From positions 5,071,303-5,135,302 of the forward strand of contig NZ_CP068083.1 of the NCBI RefSeq assembly GCF_016725325.1: 64,000 nt of DNA, written 5' to 3'. The DNA is from Sphingobacterium spiritivorum (GTDB lineage: Bacteria; Bacteroidota; Bacteroidia; Sphingobacteriales; Sphingobacteriaceae). The notes beneath the pieces were generated by a model, which saw only the letters and a list, made by a program, of their open reading frames with translations, ran no database searches and was not told the origin of the DNA. Both the position numbers and the translations under genes were made by a program. Positions 8,513 through 17,387 of the stretch are shown here, one piece after another; within the stretch, counting starts at the first letter, position 1; every line of letters starts with the position of its first letter.

Positions 8513-9568
8513 ATGAAAAGAATACTTTCCATAGATGGTGGTGGAATCCGTGGTATTATCCCCGGTCTTCTGCTGGTCAATCTTGAAGATAAACTTAAAA
8601 TAGCCACCAATGATCCGAATATCCATATCTCGGATTTTTTCGATTTTTTTGCCGGGACCAGTACAGGAGGTATTCTCACAGCATTGTTATTATGTCCGAG
8701 TGAGGATAATCCCAATCGCCCCCGCTTCTCTACCCGTGAAGCGCTTAATATTTATCTGGATCATGGACCTCAGATTTTCTCCACCACACGCTGGAGAAGA
8801 TTTTTAAGTAAATTCGGTGTCCTGAGTGAACTTTATGATGAATCTATATTCGAAAGTGTGCTCATGGATTACTTTGGAGATACCAAACTGAGCCAGCTCA
8901 TCAAACCCTGTATTATCACAGCGTATAATATTGAGTTGCGGAAAAATCATTTCTTCAGACAACAAAAAGCCATAAGCCATGGTGAATCGAGAGATTTTTA
9001 CCTGCGGGATGTGTGTCGTGCCACTGCAGCAGCACCTACTTACTTTTCAGTAGCTGAAATATTTTCGCTGGCTAATATCCGTTACCCACTTTTGGATGGT
9101 GGCGTATTCGCTCAAAACCCTTCCATTTCGGCCTTACTTGAAGTATTAAAAAACTTCAATACATTCAAGATAACGGACATATCTATTCTGTCACTGGGAA
9201 CAGGTGTAGCGAGAAATGCGTACAATTATGAAGATTTTAAGAAAAAATGGGCTATTTCGATTGGTCCTGCTCTTGTCGACATTATGACCAGCAGCTCATC
9301 GGAGAGCACAGATTATTTCCTTCGGCAGCTTTTCAGATCTGTACAACGTACCGAAAACTACATCCGGATAGAACCAAACAACTTACTGTCGGTAGAATCT
9401 TCACTGGATGCAGCAACAAAAAGCAATATCCAGAAATTAGAATCACTTGCCGACCGTATGATCAGTGAGAATGAAGCCCTCATAGACGACATCGTAGTTG
9501 ATCTTATTGCTGACCGGAAATCCAGAAATCGCAAATCTGCCTGGAACTTTTTGAAGAATAAGGACTAA
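8513..9568 (+). CDS. Patatin-like phospholipase
   Basis: 351 residues, cytosolic. The oxyanion-hole motif DGGGIRG is at residues 8-14, the nucleophile elbow GTSTG with Ser50 at 48-52, and the catalytic dyad Asp195 in DGG at 195-197, so all catalytic parts of a patatin lipase are present. It should cleave acyl chains from phospholipids or galactolipids. Related proteins serve as CBASS effectors (CapV), but there is no nucleotide cyclase gene in the neighbourhood, so a housekeeping lipid role is more likely. It stands alone, with divergent and codirectional neighbours of unrelated function. Confidence 0.9.
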   Translation: MKRILSIDGGGIRGIIPGLLLVNLEDKLKIATNDPNIHISDFFDFFAGTSTGGILTALLLCPSEDNPNRPRFSTREALNIYLDHGPQIFSTTRWRRFLSKFGVLSELYDESIFESVLMDYFGDTKLSQLIKPCIITAYNIELRKNHFFRQQKAISHGESRDFYLRDVCRATAAAPTYFSVAEIFSLANIRYPLLDGGVFAQNPSISALLEVLKNFNTFKITDISILSLGTGVARNAYNYEDFKKKWAISIGPALVDIMTSSSSESTDYFLRQLFRSVQRTENYIRIEPNNLLSVESSLDAATKSNIQKLESLADRMISENEALIDDIVVDLIADRKSRNRKSAWNFLKNKD

Positions 9569-9599
9569 AACACTACTTTTACGCTATCAAATAAACAAT

Positions 9600-10832
9600 A
9601 TGGCCTTAAACTACGTATGGATAGCCTTCTTTATCATTGCATTTATTGTTGCGCTATGCAGATTACTCTTCCTCGGTGATACCGAAATATTCTCTCAGGT
9701 TATCAACGGTATGTTTGACAGTGCCAAGACCGGAGCTGAAATTTCACTGGGTCTTGTAGGCATGATGACTTTTTGGCTGGGTATTATGAAGGTAGGTGAA
9801 AAGGCTGGTATGATAAGCTTATTTGCAAAAGGCGTAAATCCGTTCTTTAGCAAACTATTTCCCGGAGTACCTAAAAACCATCCGGCAAACGGTTCTATCA
9901 TTATGAATTTCTCCGCCAATATGTTGGGACTGGACAATGCAGCCACTCCTGTAGGACTGAAAGCTATGAAAGAACTGCAGGAACTTAATCCGCAGAAAGA
10001 TACAGCGACCAATGCACAGATTATGTTTCTGGTGCTTAATACTGCCGGAATTGCTCTGATACCGACTTCTGTAATAGCCCTTCGCCTGGCTAACGGAGCA
10101 GCCAATCCGGCCGATATCTTTATCCCCTCTTTGATAGGTACCTTTATTTCTTTTATTGCAGGGATGATCTCCGTTGCTTTCTTTCAGAAGATCAATCTCT
10201 TTAAACTTCCGATACTGATCTTTCTGGGTATTTTTGCAGGTTTGATGGCCGCTCTTTATTTTGGCCTCAACGGTCTTCCGCCCGAGCAGATCGAAAAGAT
10301 CACCGGTCTTATCGGAGGTTTACTCATTTTTTCTATTATTGTACTGTTCATCGCTTACGGAGCTGCAAAAAAGATAAATGTATATGATGCCTTTATAGAT
10401 GGTGCGAAAGAAGGTTTTCAAACTTCCGTCATGATTATTCCTTTTTTGATTGCCATACTGGTGGCTATATCTGCATTCCGCACGACAGGCTGTATGGATT
10501 ACATTGTCAACGGAATTGGTTCTGCTTTTGCTGCCATGGGCTTTGATACCCGGTTTGTACCCGCATTACCTGTCGGTCTGATGAAAACACTGAGTGGTGG
10601 CGGAGCCAGAGGACTCATGGTTGATGTCATGACCACATATGGTGCAGATTCATTTCAGGGAAGATTAGCCAGTGTTATACAAGGTTCGTCAGAGACTACA
10701 TTTTATGTACTGGCGGTGTATTTTGGATCTGTCGGCATCAAAAACACACGTCACGCATTGACCTGCGGTCTGATTGCAGATGCGGTAGGATTGATAGCAG
10801 CAATTATAATAGCATATATTTTCTTTGGTTAA
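9600..10832 (+). CDS. SpmA-SpmB fusion, nucleoside recognition (Gate) domain membrane protein
   Basis: 410 residues, very hydrophobic, about 10 predicted membrane segments. Residues 1-200 resemble spore maturation protein A (FDSAKTGAEISLGLVGMMTF, then LGLDNAATPVGLKAM), and residues 240-410 resemble SpmB (FIDGAKEGFQTSVMIIPFLI, then GSSETTFYVLAVYFGSVGI). In spore formers these are two proteins; Bacteroidota carry the fusion although they do not sporulate. Probably an inner-membrane transporter or channel of unknown substrate. It is followed after 16 bases by methylglyoxal synthase, suggesting cotranscription. Confidence 0.88.
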   Translation: MALNYVWIAFFIIAFIVALCRLLFLGDTEIFSQVINGMFDSAKTGAEISLGLVGMMTFWLGIMKVGEKAGMISLFAKGVNPFFSKLFPGVPKNHPANGSIIMNFSANMLGLDNAATPVGLKAMKELQELNPQKDTATNAQIMFLVLNTAGIALIPTSVIALRLANGAANPADIFIPSLIGTFISFIAGMISVAFFQKINLFKLPILIFLGIFAGLMAALYFGLNGLPPEQIEKITGLIGGLLIFSIIVLFIAYGAAKKINVYDAFIDGAKEGFQTSVMIIPFLIAILVAISAFRTTGCMDYIVNGIGSAFAAMGFDTRFVPALPVGLMKTLSGGGARGLMVDVMTTYGADSFQGRLASVIQGSSETTFYVLAVYFGSVGIKNTRHALTCGLIADAVGLIAAIIIAYIFFG

Positions 10833-10848
10833 CTTTTAAAAAGTAGAG

Positions 10849-11226
10849 ATGAAAAAAACAATAGCCCTGATTGCTCACGATGGAAAAAAAGCCGAAATGG
10901 TAGCCTTTGTCAAAGACCATATTGAATCCCTGAGACACGCACATCTTGTTGCAACAGGCACTACAGGCTCCTATGTACAGCAGACTGGATTGCCGGTAGA
11001 ACTCAAACTAAGCGGCCCTAAAGGAGGTGACGCACAGATTGCAGCAATGGCAGCAGAAGGTTTGGTCAATGGTATTATATTTTTCAGAGACCCGCTGGGT
11101 AAACATCCCCACGAACCGGATATACAGATGCTGATGCGTATATGCGACCTCTACAATGTACCTTTAGCAACCAACCCTGCCACCGGTGCACTTATTATTG
11201 AAGGTTTGCTGGAAGATAAAGATTAA
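10849..11226 (+). CDS. mgsA: Methylglyoxal synthase
   Basis: 125 residues. It converts dihydroxyacetone phosphate to methylglyoxal and phosphate, a bypass that relieves phosphate starvation or sugar-phosphate stress. The MGS-like fold is clear: IALIAHDGKK at the start, phosphate-binding ATGTTGSYV near residue 36, the catalytic-Asp region GPKGGDAQI near residue 60, and FFRDPLGKHPHEPDI near residue 83 with the conserved His. Length fits the family. It lies between the SpmAB-type gene and an OsmC gene on the same strand. Confidence 0.94.
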   Translation: MKKTIALIAHDGKKAEMVAFVKDHIESLRHAHLVATGTTGSYVQQTGLPVELKLSGPKGGDAQIAAMAAEGLVNGIIFFRDPLGKHPHEPDIQMLMRICDLYNVPLATNPATGALIIEGLLEDKD

Positions 11227-11257
11227 TATTTTCAAAGATACAGACGTTACATTCCCC

Positions 11258-11659
11258 ATGAACAGAGAGATTACCGTTACAATAGAACAGGAAAAATACA
11301 AGACAACAATTACAGACAATGTAAATACGCTAATTGTAGATGAGCCGGCAGAAGTGGGCGGACAGGATAAAGGCCTGGCACCTACACAACTTTTACTGTC
11401 ATCCTTAGGCTCCTGTAAAGCGATTACAGTCCGGATGTATGCAGATCAGAAAAAATGGGAGCTGAATAAAGTAATCATCCGTCTTTCTTCAGAAGTCAAG
11501 AGAAGTGTCCAGCAGCAAACCACCTATATCAAGTGTCATATTTCATTTGAAGGGAATCTCGATGACGATCAGAAAAAAAGATTAGCAATTATTGCAGACA
11601 GATGTCCTGTGCACAAAATATTATCCAATCCGATTGTGATCGACTCCAATATGCTTTAA
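11258..11659 (+). CDS. OsmC family protein (peroxide/redox-stress hydroperoxidase-like)
   Basis: 133 residues from the ATG at 11258; an upstream in-frame start inside mgsA would add implausible sequence. OsmC/Ohr-type proteins reduce organic hydroperoxides through two cysteines. Both are present: Cys53 in LSSLGSCKAITVRMYA and Cys116 in DRCPVHKILSNP. It follows mgsA after 31 bases, so methylglyoxal production and redox protection may be coexpressed; this link is inference. Confidence 0.87.
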   Translation: MNREITVTIEQEKYKTTITDNVNTLIVDEPAEVGGQDKGLAPTQLLLSSLGSCKAITVRMYADQKKWELNKVIIRLSSEVKRSVQQQTTYIKCHISFEGNLDDDQKKRLAIIADRCPVHKILSNPIVIDSNML

Positions 11660-11690
11660 TTATTTTACATTAATATTTTAAAGAACATTT

Positions 11691-11698
11691 TATATTTG
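11691..11698 (+). promoter_or_regulatory. -7 promoter element for coaA
   Basis: TATATTTG is a full match to the Bacteroidota -7 consensus TAnnTTTG and lies 26 bases before the coaA start codon, implying a leader of about 20 bases. Confidence 0.6.
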
Positions 11699-11724
11699 CA
11701 CCTCACAAGTATCGATATATACTG

Positions 11725-12660
11725 ATGTCAAATCCAAATTCAGTCAATAGTCCTTTTCAACAGCTCTCCCGTGAAGAATGGAAACAGCTTAACGGCCACT
11801 TTTCACACAGCATCTCAGATAGCGATATTCAACATTTACGTGCGTTGAATGAGCCATTGACAATGGAAGAAATTGAAGAAGTATATTTTCCGTTAGCGCA
11901 TCTGCTTGACATACACATTCAACATTCCAAAATATTACATCACGATACAAACAGTTTTTTTCAGGCTAATAATAAGAAGCTACCCTTTATTATCGGTATA
12001 GCAGGCTCAGTCGCTGTAGGAAAGAGCACCACAGCTCGTGTGCTGCAAAAAGTACTTTCGCTGCTACCCGGAAAACCTAAAGTAGATCTGGTTACAACAG
12101 ACGGATTTCTGTATCCCAACAAGATACTACAGGAAAGAGGGATTATGAACAGAAAAGGATTTCCGGAAAGTTATGATACTAAAGGTCTGTTAACGTTTCT
12201 TTCGGATATGAAGTCCGGAGAATCCAATATAAAAGTTCCGGTATACTCCCATCTTGCCTACGATGTTCTTGCCGAAAAGATTGTCATCGACGGACCTGAC
12301 ATCCTGATTGTAGAAGGAATCAACGTGCTTCAGGTCAATTCACAGCGCACAGGAGTCTTTGTCTCGGACTTTTTTGATTATTCCATATACGTAGATGCCA
12401 AGGAAAAAGATATTATGGAATGGTATATTGATCGGTTTGAATCACTTAGAGCCACAGCCTTTCAGGATCCCAAATCATTTTTCCACAGATATGCCAGCAT
12501 GGATCAGGGAGAAAGCACCCAAATGGCCACTGATATCTGGAACGAAATCAACAGACCCAACCTGATAGAAAACATCCTCCCTACGCGCAACCGCGCAGAT
12601 CTGATCCTTGAAAAAGGAAATCACCACTTCGTCAGAAAAGTAAAAATCAGAAAAATTTAA
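11725..12660 (+). CDS. coaA: Type I pantothenate kinase
   Basis: 311 residues, near the length of E. coli CoaA (316). It phosphorylates pantothenate with ATP, the first step of coenzyme A synthesis. The P-loop is at residues 91-102 (GIAGSVAVGKST), and the family motifs VTTDGFLYPNK, RKGFPESYD and VEGINVLQ follow in order. The stop codon overlaps the stop of the convergent MscS gene (4 shared bases), leaving no room for a terminator between them. Confidence 0.96.
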   Translation: MSNPNSVNSPFQQLSREEWKQLNGHFSHSISDSDIQHLRALNEPLTMEEIEEVYFPLAHLLDIHIQHSKILHHDTNSFFQANNKKLPFIIGIAGSVAVGKSTTARVLQKVLSLLPGKPKVDLVTTDGFLYPNKILQERGIMNRKGFPESYDTKGLLTFLSDMKSGESNIKVPVYSHLAYDVLAEKIVIDGPDILIVEGINVLQVNSQRTGVFVSDFFDYSIYVDAKEKDIMEWYIDRFESLRATAFQDPKSFFHRYASMDQGESTQMATDIWNEINRPNLIENILPTRNRADLILEKGNHHFVRKVKIRKI

Positions 12661-13517
12661 TGTTCACGTTGCTGCTTTAAGATAAGCGTTAATACTTCAT
12701 TTTCCAATTGACGGTGCAATTTATTGGTGCTGTTTAACGCATTAAATTCAATTTTATATTGCACATAATCTTTGCCTATATTCACAACTTTGAGCGCAAC
12801 ATCATCTGTCCAGTGTACATCCGGATGATGCATTAGTAATTTCTTTAACTTATCTTCCAGCTCCTCCATATTTGCAGCAGCATATAAGGGAAGCTCAAAT
12901 TTGACAGATAGTTTATTAGACTGATTGACAGACTTATTAACGATTTTCTCTGTAAAAGCAGCGTTATTCGGAATCAGCACAATATCATCTTCATCGTTCT
13001 TGACCACAATATTAGCCAACGTAATATCCACGATTTTGCCATGATACTCCCCTACTTTAATCCGGTCTCCGATCGAAAACTGATCTGAAAACATAAGAAT
13101 AAGACCGCTGATCATATTGGTAATATACTCTCTGAATGTGACAGCTATCGCCATCGCAACGATGGTCATACTTGTCACAAATCCCACAGGATTGATACCG
13201 AAAGCAAGCATCAGTGCAATAATGGCAAAAATGGAATTTAATACTGCGGTCACCCTGTTAATACCCAGCACAAAATTACCGCGCACACTCTGGCGTTCGG
13301 TTCTGCGCGTATATAAGGCGATCATCACGAAGCGACCTACTGAAAATAAAACACTTGCGGTCAGAAAAGTATTCAATGCATATGCAATCTGAGAAAGATA
13401 GGCACTCCTGTTGTACACATCCTGAAGAAGAGGAAAAGATAAGATCAATGCCAGCCATACGACAACTTTTACAATAAAAACAATAGGCCATTTACCTTTT
13501 TTAGAATAATCCTGCAT
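12657..13517 (-). CDS. Small-conductance mechanosensitive channel (MscS family)
   Basis: 286 residues. Three to four N-terminal membrane helices (about residues 12-30, 38-65, 86-110 and the pore helix at 115-140) precede the MscS beta domain, marked by MFSDQFSIGDRIKVGEYHGKIVDITL and VLIPNNAAFTEKIVNKS. The C-terminal alpha/beta domain follows. Such channels open on membrane tension to release solutes in hypo-osmotic shock. It converges on coaA with overlapping stop codons. Confidence 0.93.
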   Translation of the reverse strand: MQDYSKKGKWPIVFIVKVVVWLALILSFPLLQDVYNRSAYLSQIAYALNTFLTASVLFSVGRFVMIALYTRRTERQSVRGNFVLGINRVTAVLNSIFAIIALMLAFGINPVGFVTSMTIVAMAIAVTFREYITNMISGLILMFSDQFSIGDRIKVGEYHGKIVDITLANIVVKNDEDDIVLIPNNAAFTEKIVNKSVNQSNKLSVKFELPLYAAANMEELEDKLKKLLMHHPDVHWTDDVALKVVNIGKDYVQYKIEFNALNSTNKLHRQLENEVLTLILKQQREH

Positions 13518-13725
13518 AGTTTATGTTTACTTCAGCCGCTAAACTAATCAATTTTGCTCCTTTCTTCAACATCATCCTCCAATAAGATTATCAATTTTTG
13601 TCAGGGTGATAATTAACTTAATGCAGGACTGCAATTCTAATAAAACAATTAGGTGATAATTCCATTATTAAAATTTAACCGATCTGTGTATCATATATTC
13701 ACACTTTTATGTTATATTGACATAT

Positions 13726-14379
13726 ATGAAACAATACCGCAATTTGCTTTTCGACCTGGATGGTACACTGACAGATCCTTTTGAAGGCATTACCAAATCA
13801 ATTGCATATGCCCTTGAACACTTTGATATTGAGACAACGGATCTGAACACTTTGAAGCCTCTCATTGGTCCTCCCCTCAAGCAATCTTTAATAGAAATAT
13901 ATCATTTTGACGAGCAGAAGGCGAATGAAGGTGTCGCTAAATACAGAGAAAGGTTTGCAGACAAAGGTATTTTTGAAAATATCCTGTTTGAAGGTATACC
14001 CGAACTTTTGGCATCAGCCCGTTCGAAAGGACACAAACTTTACCTGGCGACTTCCAAACCTACAGTATTTGCTGTACAGATACTCCATCATTTTAATTTA
14101 GATCAATATTTCGAATTTGTTGGAGGTAGCGAACTGGATGATTCCCGGCCAACCAAAACCCATGTTATTGAATATGTACTAGAGGAAAACAAGATTCAGG
14201 ACCTGTCAGAAACATTAATGATCGGAGACCGAAAGCATGATATCATCGGTGCTAAAAACACAGGTCTGGACTCTGTAGGGGTCTTATATGGTTTTGGGGA
14301 TCAGGAAGAGCTGAGTCATGCGGGAGCAACCTATATCGCAGAAGATATTCCTGCTCTTAAAAACATGCTTCAATTATAA
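13726..14379 (+). CDS. HAD-superfamily hydrolase, phosphoglycolate-phosphatase/5'-nucleotidase type
   Basis: 217 residues from the ATG at 13726 (an in-frame TTG nine bases upstream is less likely). HAD motif I is FDLDGTLTD with nucleophile Asp10 and Asp12; motif II is ATSKP near residue 109; motif III/IV is the Lys of RPTKTHVIE and MIGDRKHDIIGAKN. A C1-type helical cap lies between motifs I and II. It resembles the PNT/Gph group that removes phosphate from small metabolites. Substrate not determinable from sequence. Confidence 0.9.
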   Translation: MKQYRNLLFDLDGTLTDPFEGITKSIAYALEHFDIETTDLNTLKPLIGPPLKQSLIEIYHFDEQKANEGVAKYRERFADKGIFENILFEGIPELLASARSKGHKLYLATSKPTVFAVQILHHFNLDQYFEFVGGSELDDSRPTKTHVIEYVLEENKIQDLSETLMIGDRKHDIIGAKNTGLDSVGVLYGFGDQEELSHAGATYIAEDIPALKNMLQL

Positions 14380-14406
14380 TATACCACCGGAATAAAGTAC
14401 AGACAT

Positions 14407-15969
14407 ATGTATAAGATACCCCCTGGAAACCTGAAAAGAATATATCTGGCCGTTATTTTTGGCCTTTGCAGCTTCCACTTCACTTATGGACAACAAATCG
14501 AAGAAAGCAAAGTAGATGAACTGGTAGAGCATGTCAGGAAAACATTCCATGTACCCGGTATAGCTGTAGGTATCGTTAAAGACGGAAAAGTCATCCTCAA
14601 GAAAGGGTACGGTGTATCCAGTATCAACACCGGACAAGCTGTCGATCCGCTGACCAACTTTGGGATCGCATCCAATTCCAAGGCTTTCACAGCTACTGCG
14701 TTGGCTATGCTTGTCGACCAGGGAAAAATCAAATGGGATGATCGTGTCCGCACTTATATACCTGAATTTAAACTGTACAACGATTATGTGTCCGATAATT
14801 TCACAATCCGCGACTTACTGACTCACAGAAGCGGACTCGGTCTGGGCGCAGGAGATCTGATGATATGGCCGGACGGAAACGATTTTACACCGGAAGATAT
14901 TATCCGGAATATGCAATACCTGAAGCCAGTGTCTGATTTCCGGACCAAATACGATTACGACAATTTATTGTACGTGATAGCTGGAGTAGTCATTGAAAAA
15001 GTTTCAGGACTCTCATGGGCATCGTTTATACAGGAACGCATAATGACACCTCTGCAGATGAATCACTCCGCACCAAACTGGCATTTGTTAAGAAGCAAAG
15101 ATAATTCCATTGATCCGCACGTGCCCATAGACGGAAAACTTCAGGTCATTAAAAGATACAGCGGCACGACCGTAGATGCTGCCGGAGGTATCTATTCCAA
15201 TATAGAGGATCTTACTAAATGGGTGCTTTTTCAGTTAAATAAAGGCGATGCTGAAGGTAAACAGCTAATTCGTAAAGAACAGCTTGCTGAGCTCAGTACT
15301 CCGCAAACCCTTATGCCAGTAGCCACAACCCCTCCTTACAATTCACTGTTCCGGGCCTATGGATTAGGATTCAGACTTACAGATGTAGCCGGCAAACTCG
15401 AAGTATCGCATACCGGCGGACTGGAGGGTATAGTCACTCAAATTGTCATGCTTCCGCAGTTGCAGCTCGGAATAATAGTACTCACCAATCAACAGGAAGG
15501 AGCTGCCTTCATGTCCATATCCAATACTATCAAAGATTTCTATCTGGGATTGCCACATAAAGACTGGGTCGCCACTTTTCAATCCAGCATAGCAGCAAGT
15601 ACATCTTCAGCAGACAAAATAACAGAAGAGGTCAGGCAAACCATAGAAAAAAACAAAAATTCCAATCCTTATGAAAACATGTTGACCGGTAAATTTGTTG
15701 ATAACTGGCTGGGGGAAGTCAATATTTACAAAGAAAACGGTAAACTTATATTCGCCTCCAAACGTTCACCACAATTAACAGGTGAGCTTTTCTTCTATAA
15801 AGAGAATAAATATGTCGTCAGGTGGAACAACAGATACTTCCATGCAGATGCCTTTTTACTTCTGGATATAAACCAGGAAAAGTTGCAGGGATTTAAAATG
15901 AATGCTATTTCCCCGCTTACAGACTTTAGTTACGACTTCCATGACCTTGCATTCAAAAAAATAGACTAA
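14407..15969 (+). CDS. Serine hydrolase of the class C beta-lactamase/DD-peptidase family, exported
   Basis: 520 residues with a signal peptide ending near FTYGQQ (about residue 28). The three penicillin-binding motifs are complete: SNSK at 89-92 with Ser89 and Lys92, YDN at 184-186, and HTGG at 335-338 in place of KTG. A C-terminal lipocalin-like/DUF3471-type domain occupies roughly residues 415-515. The enzyme could be an esterase, DD-peptidase or D-aminopeptidase; members with HTGG are usually not true beta-lactamases. It lies 27 bases after the HAD gene and 15 bases before a Tam-like methyltransferase gene. Confidence 0.9.
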   Translation: MYKIPPGNLKRIYLAVIFGLCSFHFTYGQQIEESKVDELVEHVRKTFHVPGIAVGIVKDGKVILKKGYGVSSINTGQAVDPLTNFGIASNSKAFTATALAMLVDQGKIKWDDRVRTYIPEFKLYNDYVSDNFTIRDLLTHRSGLGLGAGDLMIWPDGNDFTPEDIIRNMQYLKPVSDFRTKYDYDNLLYVIAGVVIEKVSGLSWASFIQERIMTPLQMNHSAPNWHLLRSKDNSIDPHVPIDGKLQVIKRYSGTTVDAAGGIYSNIEDLTKWVLFQLNKGDAEGKQLIRKEQLAELSTPQTLMPVATTPPYNSLFRAYGLGFRLTDVAGKLEVSHTGGLEGIVTQIVMLPQLQLGIIVLTNQQEGAAFMSISNTIKDFYLGLPHKDWVATFQSSIAASTSSADKITEEVRQTIEKNKNSNPYENMLTGKFVDNWLGEVNIYKENGKLIFASKRSPQLTGELFFYKENKYVVRWNNRYFHADAFLLLDINQEKLQGFKMNAISPLTDFSYDFHDLAFKKID

Positions 15970-15984
15970 CATAAATTAAAAGCT

Positions 15985-16749
15985 ATGCGTTGGAATCCAG
16001 AACAATACATTATATTCAAAAAAGAACGTTTCGCTCCATTCTATGATCTGATAACTCCTATTGAAAAGAAAAAAGGTATACAGGCCATAGATCTGGGATG
16101 TGGAACCGGCGAACTTACCCGCAAACTATCCGATTATCTGGAAGACGCTTTCGTCACCGGTATCGATGCTTCACCCGAAATGCTGACGCAGACATCTCCT
16201 TTTGCAAACGACAAAACCATATTTCTGCAGAGAGATATTCAGGAGCAACTGGATAGAGATGAAAAATGGGATCTGATCTTCTCAAATGCAGTGTTACAGT
16301 GGATTCCCGATCATGAATCCTTATTTCCGGCCATTATAAGACATATTAATCCGGGGGGACAATTAGCCATACAAATTCCGGCACAGAATGACAACATTCT
16401 GAATATACTGATTCTGGAGTTGGCACAGGAAGAGCCTTACGCAAAAGCGCTGAATTATTGGAAAAAAGAATCCCCTGTTCTCCGTATAGATGATTATGCT
16501 CAGTTACTTTTTGAGAGTGGAAGTAAAAAACAAGAAGTCATGCAGAAGGTATATCCTATAATTGCACAATCTCCGGATGATCTGTACCAGTTTATTGCAG
16601 GATCTACATTAATTCCGTATCTGGAAAGAATAGACCCGGAAATAAAAGAAGATTTTATAAGAGCTTACAAAGAAAAGATTGCATTGCACGCAAAAAAATA
16701 CCCTGCGCTTTATTCATTCAAACGCAATATATTATATGCAGCTTATTAA
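15985..16749 (+). CDS. tam: SAM-dependent methyltransferase, trans-aconitate 2-methyltransferase-like
   Basis: 254 residues, the same size as E. coli Tam (252). SAM-binding motif I is AIDLGCGTGELT at about residues 34-45, followed by TGIDASPEML and DLIFSNAVLQWIPDH, a pattern typical of Tam. The start MRWNPEQY is also family-like. Tam methylates trans-aconitate that leaks from the citrate cycle. Close spacing behind the beta-lactamase-like gene suggests cotranscription. The family call is good; the exact substrate is inferred from similarity. Confidence 0.82.
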   Translation: MRWNPEQYIIFKKERFAPFYDLITPIEKKKGIQAIDLGCGTGELTRKLSDYLEDAFVTGIDASPEMLTQTSPFANDKTIFLQRDIQEQLDRDEKWDLIFSNAVLQWIPDHESLFPAIIRHINPGGQLAIQIPAQNDNILNILILELAQEEPYAKALNYWKKESPVLRIDDYAQLLFESGSKKQEVMQKVYPIIAQSPDDLYQFIAGSTLIPYLERIDPEIKEDFIRAYKEKIALHAKKYPALYSFKRNILYAAY

Positions 16750-16788
16750 GTTAAGCCTTTACATTAAAAGCAACGACCGGAATTAGAA

Positions 16789-17049
16789 TTAGTCTAGTTG
16801 AATGACACCTGAAACCTGCTCCTCATCATACTTCATCATTGCCTCATCGATGAGCAACATCAATTTGGTTTTGGAGAGTTTCTCACTCGCACGATCAAAA
16901 TGCCTGACAACATAACTCTGTACATTTTCGACCTTGATAGGAAAATAAATAGGAGTCTGATCGGAAGTGGTATGATCCGAAACTAATAAATTAAAACCTT
17001 TGGCTTTTAATTCACTCAAAATCTGGTAACTTACACGTTTGAAAATCAT
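16789..17049 (-). CDS. Small conserved-looking hypothetical protein
   Basis: 86 residues, ATG start, no signal peptide or membrane helix. The sequence is well-formed protein (balanced charge, ordered helix prediction in residues 58-75) but I do not recognise a family. It reads toward the tam gene. Its start faces a 338-base gap that also holds a 12-bp palindrome and the start of a lipoprotein gene, so the two could share control. Function unknown. Confidence 0.6.
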   Translation of the reverse strand: MIFKRVSYQILSELKAKGFNLLVSDHTTSDQTPIYFPIKVENVQSYVVRHFDRASEKLSKTKLMLLIDEAMMKYDEEQVSGVIQLD

Positions 17050-17387
17050 AGATAATTTTATTAAAGAGTGAAAGCGTATATTGATAAAAACGAAATAACG
17101 TATTTATTGTTTTGTAATTATAAAGCGCAGTTTAAATTTTCATTAATTTACAACAGTTTACTTTATAACTATTAAAATCACTAAATACCGGAACGGATAT
17201 ATCAAAGATAAGGACTTATTCCGCTAAAACACAATGATTTCTGAACCTAAACAATGAATCTTATAAAATAAGTTTACACTGCGCAGTGAAAACAGGTATA
17301 TTTTTTGCATACAACACAAAAATCAGGGGTATTTCAGCAAATTCCCTCACAGCTTTTTTTACTTTTTGAAGACATTAATACATTTTT
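17050..17387. other. Divergent intergenic region, AT-rich, with one dyad
   Basis: 338 bases between divergent small genes. Apart from the palindrome at 17277-17288 I see no open frame, RNA gene or terminator. A TATA-TTTTTTGC stretch near 17298-17308 is a one-base-off version of a -7 element for the lipoprotein gene. Confidence 0.5.
17273..17292. promoter_or_regulatory. Palindromic operator-like site
   Basis: CACTGCGCAGTG (17277-17288) is a perfect 12-bp palindrome, extended by TTT/AAA across one mismatch on each side. It lies about 100 bases before the lipoprotein gene and about 225 bases before the divergent small gene, a position expected for a dimeric repressor site. No regulator gene is adjacent. 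Confidence 0.4.

Noticed and set aside
8513..9568. Patatin-like gene as a CBASS defence effector (CapV)
   Set aside because: No CD-NTase, Cap2 or Cap3 gene lies within reach on either strand; the neighbours are housekeeping genes.
11186..11257. Upstream extension of the OsmC gene into mgsA
   Set aside because: The added residues have no OsmC similarity and overlap a conserved gene; the ATG at 11258 fits the family start.
14407..15969. True class C beta-lactamase conferring resistance
   Set aside because: Motifs SNSK, YDN and HTGG with a C-terminal extra domain fit esterase/DD-peptidase relatives; HTGG in place of KTG makes a genuine AmpC unlikely.
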